From contig CAXXVV010000005.1 in the NCBI GenBank assembly GCA_963678305.2, positions 372,001 through 436,000 of the forward strand: 64,000 nucleotides of DNA, in the 5' to 3' direction. Below, one piece after another: positions 17,231 to 25,669 of the stretch. A program made the translations under genes and the position numbers. The notes below the pieces were generated by a model. The model was not told the origin of the DNA, did no database searches, and worked only from the letters and a program-made list of their open reading frames with translations. Positions within the stretch are counted from its first letter, which is position 1. Each line of letters starts with the position of its first letter. The stretch is from G963676655 sp963678305. GTDB taxonomy: Bacteria; Verrucomicrobiota; Lentisphaeria; Victivallales; Victivallaceae.

Positions 17231-18103
17231 TTATTGTTGTTGTTGGGCGGCGGCCATCGCGGCGGCGGCCTGCTTCATCATGGCTCCGGCCAGCATAACG
17301 TTGGTTGGATGTCCGGGTTTGAACGCCACGACGTCGGCTTTGACGCGGGCGCCGCAAAGATAAAGGTCGCCGACAATATCGAGGATTTTATGGCGGACAA
17401 TTTCGTTGCGGAAACGCAGATTTTCCTTGCTGATAATAGCGCCGTCATGGATGATTGCGGCGTTGTCAAGACTGCCGCCTTTGACCAAACCCATTGCAAT
17501 CAGGGCTTCGAGATCTTTGAAATCGACAAAAGTACGGGCTGCTGCGATTTCGTTGGTGAAACTTTCCTGAGTAATTGAAATAGACATGAACTGCGGATCG
17601 ATCGGGCATCCGGCAAATGAGGCCAGACAACTGATCTTAAGTTCGTCTTCACACGGCAGTAAAATCATTTTTGAACCGTGTTCTTCAAAAAATATCGGCG
17701 CGGTTGCTTTCCAGATGCGGGCCGGAGCGTCCTGTTCGACAACGCCTGCTTCGACAACCAGTTCCAGATATGGTTGAGCACTGCCGTCGGCGATTGGCGG
17801 TTCCGGGCCGTCCATGTCAACCAGCGCATTGTCGATTCCGCAGACATGCAACGCGGCCATAACGTGTTCAACGGTGGCGACCGCCGCTCCGTTGGTGGTA
17901 TTGGCGATAGTGGTTCCACGCCTGACGTCGACCACATTGGATGCGAGAGCCTGTACCGTCGGTTTATGCGGCATATCGACTCGCCGGAATGTGATACCGG
18001 TATTGGCTTCAGCCGGATTGATACGCAACGTGGCGCGAACTCCGGTGTGCAGAGCGATGCCGTTATAGACGACGGATTTTTCTACAGTGCGTTGTTTTTC
18101 CAT
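17231..18103 (-). CDS. lpxC: UDP-3-O-acyl-N-acetylglucosamine deacetylase
   Basis: The product is 290 residues from the ATG preceded by GGAAGAG; an ATG four codons earlier (18115) has no such site. The zinc site is complete: VEHVMAAL (His80 with Glu79), RHKILDIVGDL (His and Asp) and the catalytic GHPTN histidine. This is the committed step of lipid A synthesis, so the cell has an LPS-type outer membrane. The protein ends in an Ala-rich run and four Gln, unlike typical LpxC. It leads the lpxC-fabZ-hydF run; the 127-base gap to fabZ holds a CACGAA repeat. LpxC and FabZ are fused in Bacteroidota, whereas here they are adjacent but separate. Confidence 0.95.
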   Translation of the reverse strand: MEKQRTVEKSVVYNGIALHTGVRATLRINPAEANTGITFRRVDMPHKPTVQALASNVVDVRRGTTIANTTNGAAVATVEHVMAALHVCGIDNALVDMDGPEPPIADGSAQPYLELVVEAGVVEQDAPARIWKATAPIFFEEHGSKMILLPCEDELKISCLASFAGCPIDPQFMSISITQESFTNEIAAARTFVDFKDLEALIAMGLVKGGSLDNAAIIHDGAIISKENLRFRNEIVRHKILDIVGDLYLCGARVKADVVAFKPGHPTNVMLAGAMMKQAAAAMAAAQQQQ

Positions 18104-18374
18104 AATCTCTTCCATGAATTTGGGTGGTTTTGTCTTAGAAAATTAATAACCAACACAATACATCAAAAACGCTTATAAATCAAGCTGGATAAGCCGATAA
18201 GTCGATCATAATGGCAACGGTTGACAGGTGTAGTATTGCAGAATGCCAATATTTTGATACTTCTTATTTACAAAATGATAATATACGTACAGTTTGATTG
18301 TAAAAAAAATTGTAATATCTTTATTGTTAGTTGTATATGTGGTATTTGTACTGATGGGGTAATGTGGGGTTGGA
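18104..18374. other. AT-rich intergenic stretch between the lpxC and PocR/AraC genes
   Basis: No gene is seen. The region is strongly AT-rich, particularly 18240-18370, and should contain the lpxC promoter. Candidate -10 hexamers are too frequent to choose between. No terminator hairpin for the AraC-type gene could be identified. Confidence 0.4.
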
Positions 18375-19268
18375 TCAGTTGTGTTGATGGGGGCGGTTAT
18401 CTCTTTTGAATTTGCCGGGAGGGTAACCTTCTGATTTTTTGAAGAGGCGTGAGAAATAATAAACGTTTGAAATACCCACGGCTTCACAGACCTCCTGAGT
18501 TGTCATATCGGAATTAACCAGCATCATTTTTGCGCGGTTGATGCGGGTTTTAAGTAAAATAGCCTGGAACGATTCGTTGAACAGTTCACGAACCAGATGA
18601 CTCGTCCGGCTTGGCGACAGATTTAATTCCGCCGCCAGGTCCTTTATTGAAAAACCGGCTACGTGGGCATTTTGTTCCAAGCATCGGGCGATTACCGCTT
18701 TCCGGCCACTTGGTGCGATATGGTGCTTTTGTTCTCGATCAAGGATTCTCAAAACGGCACATCCCAGCATGTAAATTACCCGTTCGAGGGTTTGTTTTTT
18801 GTCATCGTCCAGAACCGGAAGTTTCGCGTGGAGTTCCTGCAGTTCGACCGGGAGCTTGTCCAGAGTGGGGCATTCGCCTTTGAACGCTCCGGCATAGATT
18901 GTCATTATATGCAGGTCGTCTTGAAAAAAAGGAACTGTAAGCTCGGTTACTCCTTTCCAGCAAGTCAAGGCAGCAGAGTGTCCATGTTGGCGCATGATAT
19001 GATTGACGTAAAATTTACAATGAGTGACGCAGCGTCTGCTCCAATGTCTTTTTTCAAAACGTTTGTAGAGACAGTAAGGGTGCATATGGGTTTTGCGTTC
19101 CGGCAGCAGATGATAACCGGCGTTATTGGTCAGCAGGCCAAGCCGGTCGTGAACGGAGATAGCGATCCCGAATGCTTTTTCCAGATCCTGAACCGTGTTT
19201 TCAAACAGCCGCGGCAGATCGTCATCGGGAATATCGATCGGTATTTTATTTTCCGGTGTTTCGTTCAT
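18375..19268 (-). CDS. AraC-family regulator with PocR-like cysteine-containing sensor domain
   Basis: The 297-residue protein has an N-terminal sensor of about 170 residues beginning 'LPRLFENTVQDLEKAFGIAISVHDRLGLLT'. It carries a cysteine cluster (HPYCLYKRF...RRCVTHCKFYVNHIMRQHGHSAALTCWKGVTELTVPFF) like PocR domains, which sense propanediol-type hydrocarbons or other small ligands. The C-terminal AraC domain has two helix-turn-helix motifs ('FSIKDLAAELNLSPSRTSHLVRELFNESFQAILLKTRINRAKMMLVNSDMTTQEVCEAVGISNVYYFSRLFKKSEGYPPGKFKR'). It is divergent from the glycosidase-like, pseudopilin and FAD oxidoreductase genes and probably controls them. The four Cys could bind a metal or redox centre. Confidence 0.82.
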   Translation of the reverse strand: MNETPENKIPIDIPDDDLPRLFENTVQDLEKAFGIAISVHDRLGLLTNNAGYHLLPERKTHMHPYCLYKRFEKRHWSRRCVTHCKFYVNHIMRQHGHSAALTCWKGVTELTVPFFQDDLHIMTIYAGAFKGECPTLDKLPVELQELHAKLPVLDDDKKQTLERVIYMLGCAVLRILDREQKHHIAPSGRKAVIARCLEQNAHVAGFSIKDLAAELNLSPSRTSHLVRELFNESFQAILLKTRINRAKMMLVNSDMTTQEVCEAVGISNVYYFSRLFKKSEGYPPGKFKRDNRPHQHN

Positions 19269-19585
19269 GATTTATCAGTCATAATTGATACATAAAAACT
19301 GAATTTAGCTTTATAGTATAAAAAAATAGCATATTTCGGCATTTTTTTCAAATAAAAAAAAAGTAAAATATAAACATAAATTACGAAAGATGTTTCACCG
19401 AGAAAAAATATGAGTCGTGCGGAACGCAAATATTAACCACGAAAAGTCACGAAAAATCACGAAAAAGTTTTTTGATTTTTCAGCTGAAGCTGAAAATTAA
19501 AATATTTCTTCATGTTCTTCATGTTCTTTATGGTGCAAGTAATAGTTTCGGATGAGTCTAGAACAAATAATAAAGGAAATGTTAA
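19269..19585. other. Divergent regulatory gap with dispersed repeat
   Basis: The 317-base gap holds an AT-rich part near the regulator (19290-19380) and a dispersed repeat (listed separately) closer to the 19586 gene. The plus-strand gene has AAAGGAAATG just before its ATG. No individual promoter can be chosen. Confidence 0.45.
19433..19552. repeat. Dispersed CACGAA/TTTTCAGCT intergenic repeat, copy 1
   Basis: Three units (CCACGAAAAG, TCACGAAAAA, TCACGAAAAA) are followed by GTTTTTTGATT, the palindrome TTTTCAGCTGAAGCTGAAAA at 19477-19496, and a tail TTCTTCATGTTCTTCATG ... ATGGTGCAAGTAATAG. The copy at 52228-52370 shares every part, including the tail. Confidence 0.7.
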
Positions 19586-20908
19586 ATGTTAAAAACAACG
19601 TTGTTGTTCGTATTTATGGCGGGAACGGTTGTCCAGGCGATCAATACTGATACCAAAGCATTTTTTGAAACAAATGACTCAGGCGGAAATTTGCCCGCAA
19701 ACAAGGTTTATCCGCAGGGACGGCTGTTTCCTTTCAGCTTTTATTCGACAGGCGGCGGCAGCAGTAAAAAACGCGGTGATATGTCTCAGGAGAAACTGCG
19801 GATTGCCGACCAGAAGAAAATCGTTGCGGCCGGAGTGACTATGATCGGGCCTCAGTATGAACTGGACAGGTCTATTCTGGCAGACGCGAAAAAACTGAAT
19901 GTGAAAGCGATTTATACTCTCCGGCTGTCAATCGACGGTGAGAAAGTCGGGAAAAAATATCTTCGGAATCTGTATAAGATCAAGAAAAATCTTGATACCG
20001 CGAAAATACGTGAAGCCGTGCGACGGGAAATCGCGAAAGTAGGTGACAGCGATTTGATCGCCTGGTGGAATATTACCCCGGAAGAGTTGCGTTACTGGCG
20101 CAAGCCGGAAATGGATTTTCTGGTAACAGTGGCAACCGCGATCCATGATTTCGATAAGAAAAAACGTCCGGCTTATTTATACGACCCCGGCCATGTTGAT
20201 GCAAAAAGGTTGGCAAAATCTGGAAAATATACCGATATTATCGGCAAGGGGATGTATACCAACTACAGCAAGATGAAGAATTCGAGAGTTTATTGCCGCT
20301 GGACGATCGAGCAGGAACTGGAAGCTATTAAAATGATCGGGGATCAGAAAAAAGTTCCGATAGCTGTGGCCGAGATGTTTCAGCAGCCGGCTGAAAACGA
20401 GCTTAAGCTGATTGAAAACTGGGCGCGGCACGATATTTATTGTGCGTTGGCGGCCGGTGCGAAGGGGGTGCTGGTTTTTTCCGCCAGGAGAAGGCCGAAA
20501 TTCACTGCCTGGGAAAAGTATCTTAATGCGTATTTGCAGATTTGCCGGGAATTACAGGGCGAATTGGGACAGGCAATCTTGTTCGGTCAACGCAAAAACG
20601 ACTTGACGGTTGACGTTACATCCGGTACTAAGACAATAAAATGCAAGTTTTATACTCACCCCGAGAAGACATATTCACCGGTTTCTTTTGCCAATATCGC
20701 CTATAAAAACAGCCGGTATGTTATCCTGGTCAACTCCGCCAACGAGCCGGTTGAAGCGGTGTTGGACGGCCTGGTTTACGGCAGCGGGGTGACGGTTAAA
20801 GAGATGTTTGGTTCCGGGAAGCAATTTTCGGCTCCGGAAGGACAAATCGAATTGAAATTGCGGCCTCTTCAAGTAATAGTATATAGAATAGAAAACTCAA
20901 AGGAGTAA
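19586..20908 (+). CDS. Secreted glycoside-hydrolase-like (TIM-barrel) protein
   Basis: The 440-residue product has a signal peptide (MLKTTLLFVFMAGTVVQAI). The body reads like a glycosidase-type TIM barrel: 'GRLFPFSFYSTGGG', 'KKIVAAGVTMIGPQYELDRSILADAKKLNVKAIYTLRL', 'LIAWWNITPEELRYWRKPE', 'PAYLYDPGHVDAKRLAK', 'VPIAVAEMFQQPAENELKLIENWARHDIYCALAAGAKGVLVFSARRR'. The C-terminal 100 residues form a beta-sandwich ending 'LRPLQVIVYRIE', as in several clan-A families. The Glu in WWNITPEE and in AVAEMF could be catalytic, but no GH family is recognised. It is the first gene of module 2, and the pseudopilin follows after 4 bases. Confidence 0.6.
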   Translation: MLKTTLLFVFMAGTVVQAINTDTKAFFETNDSGGNLPANKVYPQGRLFPFSFYSTGGGSSKKRGDMSQEKLRIADQKKIVAAGVTMIGPQYELDRSILADAKKLNVKAIYTLRLSIDGEKVGKKYLRNLYKIKKNLDTAKIREAVRREIAKVGDSDLIAWWNITPEELRYWRKPEMDFLVTVATAIHDFDKKKRPAYLYDPGHVDAKRLAKSGKYTDIIGKGMYTNYSKMKNSRVYCRWTIEQELEAIKMIGDQKKVPIAVAEMFQQPAENELKLIENWARHDIYCALAAGAKGVLVFSARRRPKFTAWEKYLNAYLQICRELQGELGQAILFGQRKNDLTVDVTSGTKTIKCKFYTHPEKTYSPVSFANIAYKNSRYVILVNSANEPVEAVLDGLVYGSGVTVKEMFGSGKQFSAPEGQIELKLRPLQVIVYRIENSKE

Positions 20909-20912
20909 ACAG

Positions 20913-21602
20913 ATGGAAAAGCGGATTTTCACATTGATTGAACTGCTGGTTGTGATCGCTATTATCGCAATTCTGGCCTCGATGTTGCTACCGGCGCTGA
21001 ATCAGGCGCGGGAAAAAGCCAAAGCGGTAAACTGCGCCAGCAACCTGAAACAGATCGGTCTGGCTATCAATTTGTATATGAATGATTATAATGCCTTTTT
21101 CAGAAGCCAAAGCGCTACGACCGCCAGTGAGGATGGAGACAGCAGCGGACGCATGTTGTGGGGAACCTGTTTGCGAAAAAACGGTTATATTCCTAAATCA
21201 AAAAGCACCAGGGTCATGTATTGTCCGGCAATTGCGTTGACCCCGGCCCGGCAGGAATCGTTGTTTTACACCTATGGTGCGGCCGTTGGTGCTGATGGAG
21301 TTTCATTAAAAAATCAGGATATTCAGAAAGTTTTTGCAAAAACGGTTTTGGTTGCTGATTCGTGGGACGTTGGCAGACAGGCCTCATTTTTCAAAATGAT
21401 GTTTATTCCATCGAGCAAAACTCCATACGGCCGTCCTTATCTGGTCCACAGTAAACGCACAAACTTATTGTGTGCCGACGGTCATGTTTCCGCCGTTGCC
21501 AAAGCTGAGTTGCCGTCTTATTATTATCCTACCAGTGATTCGGTGGGCGCGATAACTGTCGCGGTTGATAAGCACGGTCAATTTTATTATGATCTACGTT
21601 AA
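20913..21602 (+). CDS. Type II secretion pseudopilin-like protein with H-x9-DG motif (module 2)
   Basis: The 229-residue protein starts MEKRIFTLIELLVVIAIIAIL and continues ASMLLPALNQAREKAKAVNCASNLKQIG, a class III-type prepilin signal with Glu at +5. The C-terminal half contains VHSKRTNLLCADGHVSAV, an exact H-x9-DG spacing. It lacks most of the long globular insert of related proteins. It is closely coupled to the preceding secreted glycosidase-like gene (4-base gap, AAAGGAG overlapping the stop). Its N-terminus is nearly identical to that of the module 3 pseudopilin (both ASMLLPALNQARE), closer than to module 1. Confidence 0.87.
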   Translation: MEKRIFTLIELLVVIAIIAILASMLLPALNQAREKAKAVNCASNLKQIGLAINLYMNDYNAFFRSQSATTASEDGDSSGRMLWGTCLRKNGYIPKSKSTRVMYCPAIALTPARQESLFYTYGAAVGADGVSLKNQDIQKVFAKTVLVADSWDVGRQASFFKMMFIPSSKTPYGRPYLVHSKRTNLLCADGHVSAVAKAELPSYYYPTSDSVGAITVAVDKHGQFYYDLR

Positions 21603-21739
21603 TAAATCCGTACGACGGATGGCGATATAACGCTTCAAACTCCGCACTTTGTGCTACGGAAGCGTGAGTTCGGGCGTAAATACTATAGCCTTGGCAGAAA
21701 GTAAAATTTTTATTAAATAAAGAAAAGAAAAAGATTAAG

Positions 21740-22993
21740 ATGTCAAAACAGATTCAAGAACCAGCCCGCAGTATTCCGGTAACGCACGAAGCAGATGTAG
21801 TTGTTGCCGGGGGCGGTACGGCCGGAGTGGCTTGCGCGGTATGCGCGGCCAGAATGGGATTGTCCGTAATTATGATCGAGAACTCGGCCCAACCCGGCGG
21901 GATGGTAACCCATGTGACGCAATGGACCGGGGATTTTGATAACAAAGGGGGATTTGCGCGGGAATTCATGGATTATCTGGTCGCAAACGGCATTATGGAG
22001 CGGCCTTATTACAATCCGTTTCTGGTGGTGCCGTATTTTGACAAATTGCTTTCGGGGGCTGGAGTCCTGCCGTTGTATTTGTGCCGGGTTGTCGCGCCGG
22101 TGGCGGAGGACGGTCAATTGAAAGGGGTGGTTGTCGAGTCCAAACAGGGACGGCATGCCGTGTTGGGGAAAATTGTTATTGATGCGACCGGAGACGGCGA
22201 TGTCGCGGCCGGAGCCGGGGCTGAATTTGAATACGGTCGAGAGTCTGACGGGAACGTTCAGGCGGTATCTTCGACGCACTCGGTGCAGAATTTCCCGCTT
22301 GAATGTGCCAATTTACGGGAAGAAGTTATTCCCGCATTCCGGAAGGTGAAACCGGATTACCAACTGCCCTATGATAACGGTTTTATCCGGCGTCAAAAAT
22401 TGACTAAAAGCGGTTTGATGATCGGGCTGCCGCATGTGACCGGATGCAATCCGCTGAATGCCGAGAGTTTGTCTCTGGGGATTGTCGAACTGCGGAGACA
22501 GGCCGGAGAAATCTTTGATTTGATGAAACGCAGCGGCATCGCGCCGGAATTGGAGTATGGAATTACTTCGGCGGTTCCGGGTGTGCGGGAATCGCGCCGG
22601 ATCATTTGCGACAAGATGGTGACGGATCAGGATATTTACCGGGGAACGCAATTTGACGATGGCCTGTTTACGGTCGAACATGGCGTGGACATCCATAAAT
22701 GCACTGAAGACGAACCGGCAATCTTCCTGAAAAAATGCGTTCCATACCAGATTCCGTTTGGTGCGTTATTACCAAAGGGTTTGCGGAATATCATGGTAAT
22801 CGGCCGTTGTATCGGCGGCGGACATGAGGCGCTGGCCAGTTACCGGCTGATTGCCGACTGCTTCGCGATGGGGGAAGCGGCGGCGCTGGCAGCTGAACAG
22901 GCGCTGCGAACAAAACGGCAATTACGCGAGATCGAAGTTGCCGCAATCTTCGACGAAATGACAGCTCGCGGCTATCGTTCAAGTTCCCGTTAA
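21740..22993 (+). CDS. FAD-dependent oxidoreductase (FAD_oxidored family)
   Basis: The 417-residue product has the Rossmann dinucleotide fold near its start (EADVVVAGGGTAGVACAVCAARMGLSVIMIE, residues 18-48), the PGGMVTH segment, IDATGDGDVAAGAGAEFEYG in the middle and GRCIGGGHEALASYR near the end. These match PF12831 FAD-dependent oxidoreductases, which are common beside sugar and glycan genes in Planctomycetes and Lentisphaerae. No signal peptide is seen, so it is probably cytoplasmic. The substrate is unknown; oxidation of a released sugar or cyclitol would fit the context. It lies 137 bases after the pseudopilin and may have its own promoter. Confidence 0.82.
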   Translation: MSKQIQEPARSIPVTHEADVVVAGGGTAGVACAVCAARMGLSVIMIENSAQPGGMVTHVTQWTGDFDNKGGFAREFMDYLVANGIMERPYYNPFLVVPYFDKLLSGAGVLPLYLCRVVAPVAEDGQLKGVVVESKQGRHAVLGKIVIDATGDGDVAAGAGAEFEYGRESDGNVQAVSSTHSVQNFPLECANLREEVIPAFRKVKPDYQLPYDNGFIRRQKLTKSGLMIGLPHVTGCNPLNAESLSLGIVELRRQAGEIFDLMKRSGIAPELEYGITSAVPGVRESRRIICDKMVTDQDIYRGTQFDDGLFTVEHGVDIHKCTEDEPAIFLKKCVPYQIPFGALLPKGLRNIMVIGRCIGGGHEALASYRLIADCFAMGEAAALAAEQALRTKRQLREIEVAAIFDEMTARGYRSSSR

Positions 22994-23041
22994 AGTAATG
23001 CGGCGAACAGGTTCGCCAATGCGCTTTGCTCAATTTCGCCT

Positions 23042-23069
23042 GCGGCGACCAACGTTCCGCCGTTGGATC
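23042..23069 (-). repeat. Dispersed hairpin repeat (GATCCAACG type), copy 1
   Basis: On the minus strand this reads GATCCAACGGCGGAACGTTG then GTCGCCGC, a CCAACG/CGTTGG hairpin. A copy differing at about three positions is on the plus strand at 53263-53290. Both lie just downstream of genes. Confidence 0.5.
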
Positions 23070-23140
23070 GCGTCCGAGTACGACTCGGTACGAGATAATT
23101 GAAAATTTTTTTGAAATTTAGAAATAAAGTATGATTCCAG

Positions 23141-24640
23141 TTAAACCCGTTCGGCGCAATAGCGGACGGTACGGATATCCCGGAACGGGAACTCACTGCC
23201 GAATACCAGATTACTTTTCCCGAACGCAGCCAGATGTTCCCGCAGTTTCATGCAATTGTCAGTTAGTCGCGAAAGATCAAAGTTGAATCTGGTGTCATTT
23301 TGCAGTTGACTGAAAACCGGGGCGAACGATGGAGCGGATAGACCCTGGATCACGTATGAATTATCCGGGGCTTTTGCCGCGAAGCCGAGGAACTCTTCCG
23401 TTTCCACCGCACGATGCGGAATGATGCCGGCGTTATAGCGCGGATCGTCTATCCCGCAGTTTATCCATAATTTCAATCCGGATTCCGCGCATTGTTCGAA
23501 CAGCCAGTCATTTTTTTTATCATCAAGTTTCCAGTTGTGGAGGGTTGGATAAATAATCGCGCCTGCGGCTCCGGCGCTTGCCGCGTCACTTACCGCTTCA
23601 GAACAGTTGCAGACTGTCGGATTCAGGGCCGCCAAAGGTTTGATTCTATGTAGCCCGGCGCATTCCAGGATGAACTTCCGGTTTGCTTCAATAATATTGT
23701 GTTTGAAGATGCCGTCCAGGCTGCCGGTGAACGCGGTGGTTGCTCCGTTGTCAGTCAAAACTTGTTCCAGCTGATTCGGGTTATCGCATCCCAGTTCGGC
23801 AAACGGCCAGCGGCCGCAAAAACAGAAATAGTCTGTCGTTATATCGGGTAAAGTTTCAAGTGATCGCGGTTCTTCAGGGGCCGGTTCAGACGGGATATCT
23901 TTCAGTCCATACAATTTGATTACATTTTCAGCACAGATCATTTGCTTTATTTTTTCGTCAACGTCCGCGAATAATACTTTGGCGTACTGCGACGGGTAAC
24001 TGCGCCCGGTCGCGTCGGACCCGAACAAAATGCGGTCCGCACCGATATCCGCGACCAGTTGTTCCACCATCCCGGCGGCGGGGTAGCCGCCGCAGACGTC
24101 GCACCAGGTATTGGGCAGATCTTTTAATACCCCGACACTTTGGCGCCAGTTGCCGCCGGAATGGGCCGCTATCATTTTACATTCCGGAACTTTTCGGGCC
24201 AGAGCGGCAAATCTTTTCAGGTCGATCTGCCCCGGCCGGTCGGGTGGATTGCCGTTCCAGGTGTGGATCAACACCGGCAACTCATAGCCGGCGGCGCGTT
24301 TAAGCAGGACGATGGTTTGATCGAAGTCAACCGCATCCTGGCTCAACGAGGTCCAGAGTTTGATGCCGATTACCTGATCTAAACAGCGATCCAGTTCTTG
24401 CGGCCAGTCGTCATTTGTCGGGTTGAGATAGGCCAGTGCTTTGATCCGGCCGGCGGAGGCGGCGGCATAGCTGATTGCCCGGTCATTGGCCTGGCGGATT
24501 ACCTCGGACGACGGGAAAAAAGTCCAGTCTCCAAGGTTGGAGAGCAGTACCATGGAAATACCGCAACGGGTGAATTCATCAATAAAATCCTCAACCGGGA
24601 TATGGCCGATCGGTAAATGGACGTGATTGTCAATAATCAT
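23141..24640 (-). CDS. Tandem amidohydrolase-like protein with degenerate second domain
   Basis: A 499-residue product made of two similar TIM-barrel halves. Half 1 (1 to about 265) starts MIIDNHVHLPIGH with an HxH metal motif, continues with HSGGNW, and ends with the catalytic-Asp-like RILFGSDATGRSYPSQYAKVL; it is like the Amidohydro_2 (PF04909) family. Half 2 begins DYFCFCGRWPFAEL; the HxH is gone, and near its end FGSEFPFRD replaces the Asp-bearing segment, so this half probably does not bind metal. Its start overlaps the stop of the sigma-54 activator gene by four bases (ATGA), so both are co-translated. Substrate unknown. It could be a sensor or enzyme tied to the stress locus, or a passenger. 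Confidence 0.7.
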   Translation of the reverse strand: MIIDNHVHLPIGHIPVEDFIDEFTRCGISMVLLSNLGDWTFFPSSEVIRQANDRAISYAAASAGRIKALAYLNPTNDDWPQELDRCLDQVIGIKLWTSLSQDAVDFDQTIVLLKRAAGYELPVLIHTWNGNPPDRPGQIDLKRFAALARKVPECKMIAAHSGGNWRQSVGVLKDLPNTWCDVCGGYPAAGMVEQLVADIGADRILFGSDATGRSYPSQYAKVLFADVDEKIKQMICAENVIKLYGLKDIPSEPAPEEPRSLETLPDITTDYFCFCGRWPFAELGCDNPNQLEQVLTDNGATTAFTGSLDGIFKHNIIEANRKFILECAGLHRIKPLAALNPTVCNCSEAVSDAASAGAAGAIIYPTLHNWKLDDKKNDWLFEQCAESGLKLWINCGIDDPRYNAGIIPHRAVETEEFLGFAAKAPDNSYVIQGLSAPSFAPVFSQLQNDTRFNFDLSRLTDNCMKLREHLAAFGKSNLVFGSEFPFRDIRTVRYCAERV

Positions 24641-25575
24641 GGGGTGTTTCCTTGTAAATATTTACGGTAATAATGACGAAACTGATCGTAGGACATTTGC
24701 AGGTTCCTGGCGGCGGCGCGCTGATTGCCCCGGCATTCTTCCAGGGTATCGAGGATCAGGCGGCGTTTGAACTGTTCGACTTGATCGCTGAAAGACCGGT
24801 CGGAGACCGCGGCCCCGGAGACTGCGTCCGGCAGGTCAGTCGGCTTGATCGTATCGGCGTCACTGAAAACATAAAGCCGCTCGACCATATTTTTCAGTTC
24901 CCGGATGTTTCCGGGCCAATAATATTCCATCATTGCCTCCACCGTTTCACGCATGAATGAACGCGGCAGCAGGTTCGGTATTTCAAGTTGCAGTTCCTGA
25001 ACAAAACGGACTATAAGATAGGGAATGTCTTCACGGTGCTGACGCAACGGCGGGAGCTTCAGTTCGACAAAGGTCAACCGGTCATAGAGGTCGCGCCGGA
25101 ACAGTCCATCGTCCATCATTTCCTCAAGCGGAGCGTTGGTGGCGGAGATGATTCTCACGTCCACTTCCCGTAGTTCCGAGCCGCCCATACGCTCGAATTT
25201 CTGATATTCCAGCACCCGCAGAATCCGGTCCTGAAACGCCGGAGACATGCTGCCGACCTCATCAAGGAAAAGCGTACCGCCGTCACATTGCTCAAGCCGT
25301 CCGGCTCTTGACTCATTAGCTCCGGTGAAAGCCCCTTTTTCATAACCAAAAATTTCCGCGTTAAGCAGTTCGTCGTTGAACGCGGCGCAGTTGACGGCCT
25401 GAAATTTCCCGCTGCAGCGCGGACTGCAATCGTGAATATAGCGAGCCAGCAGTTCTTTGCCGGTACCGCGTTCCCCCCGGATCAGGACCGGGCGCGGCAG
25501 CGCGGCGCAGTTGACTGCCTGTTCCAGAATATTGCGCATAATCGCGCTGTGGGCTATGCCTTTAAATTCGGTCAT
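24637..25575 (-). CDS. pspF: PspF-like sigma-54-dependent enhancer-binding activator
   Basis: The 312-residue protein has no N-terminal receiver or GAF domain and starts directly with the AAA+ core, like E. coli PspF (325 residues). Walker A is GERGTGK (34-40), the sigma-54-contact loop is an intact GAFTGA (81-86), Walker B is GTLFLDE (100-106), and a Fis-type helix-turn-helix closes the protein ('TLEECRGNQRAAARNLQMSYDQFRHYYRKYL'). PspF drives phage-shock genes and is held inactive by PspA until the membrane is stressed. Here it is divergent from a pspA gene with a sigma-54 promoter, just as in enterobacteria, so the call rests on both sequence and context. Confidence 0.88.
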   Translation of the reverse strand: MTEFKGIAHSAIMRNILEQAVNCAALPRPVLIRGERGTGKELLARYIHDCSPRCSGKFQAVNCAAFNDELLNAEIFGYEKGAFTGANESRAGRLEQCDGGTLFLDEVGSMSPAFQDRILRVLEYQKFERMGGSELREVDVRIISATNAPLEEMMDDGLFRRDLYDRLTFVELKLPPLRQHREDIPYLIVRFVQELQLEIPNLLPRSFMRETVEAMMEYYWPGNIRELKNMVERLYVFSDADTIKPTDLPDAVSGAAVSDRSFSDQVEQFKRRLILDTLEECRGNQRAAARNLQMSYDQFRHYYRKYLQGNTP

Positions 25576-25618
25576 TTATGAATTCTTATCATTGTTCTAT
25601 TGGGGGCATTAGGCTTAC

Positions 25619-25643
25619 AAGTCTTATAGGTCCTATAAGACTT
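25619..25643. promoter_or_regulatory. Perfect palindrome upstream of the PspF-like gene
   Basis: AAGTCTTATAGG and CCTATAAGACTT are perfect 12-base complements around a single T. It lies 44 bases ahead of the activator's start codon, where an operator for its own promoter would sit. There is no T-run, so a terminator is unlikely. No regulator can be named. Confidence 0.5.
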
Positions 25644-25669
25644 ATATGACCTGTAAAATGCTTGCAAAT

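Noticed and set aside
19433..19470. CACGAA tandem units as a CRISPR array
   Set aside because: Units are about 10 bases without unique spacers, and no cas genes are present.
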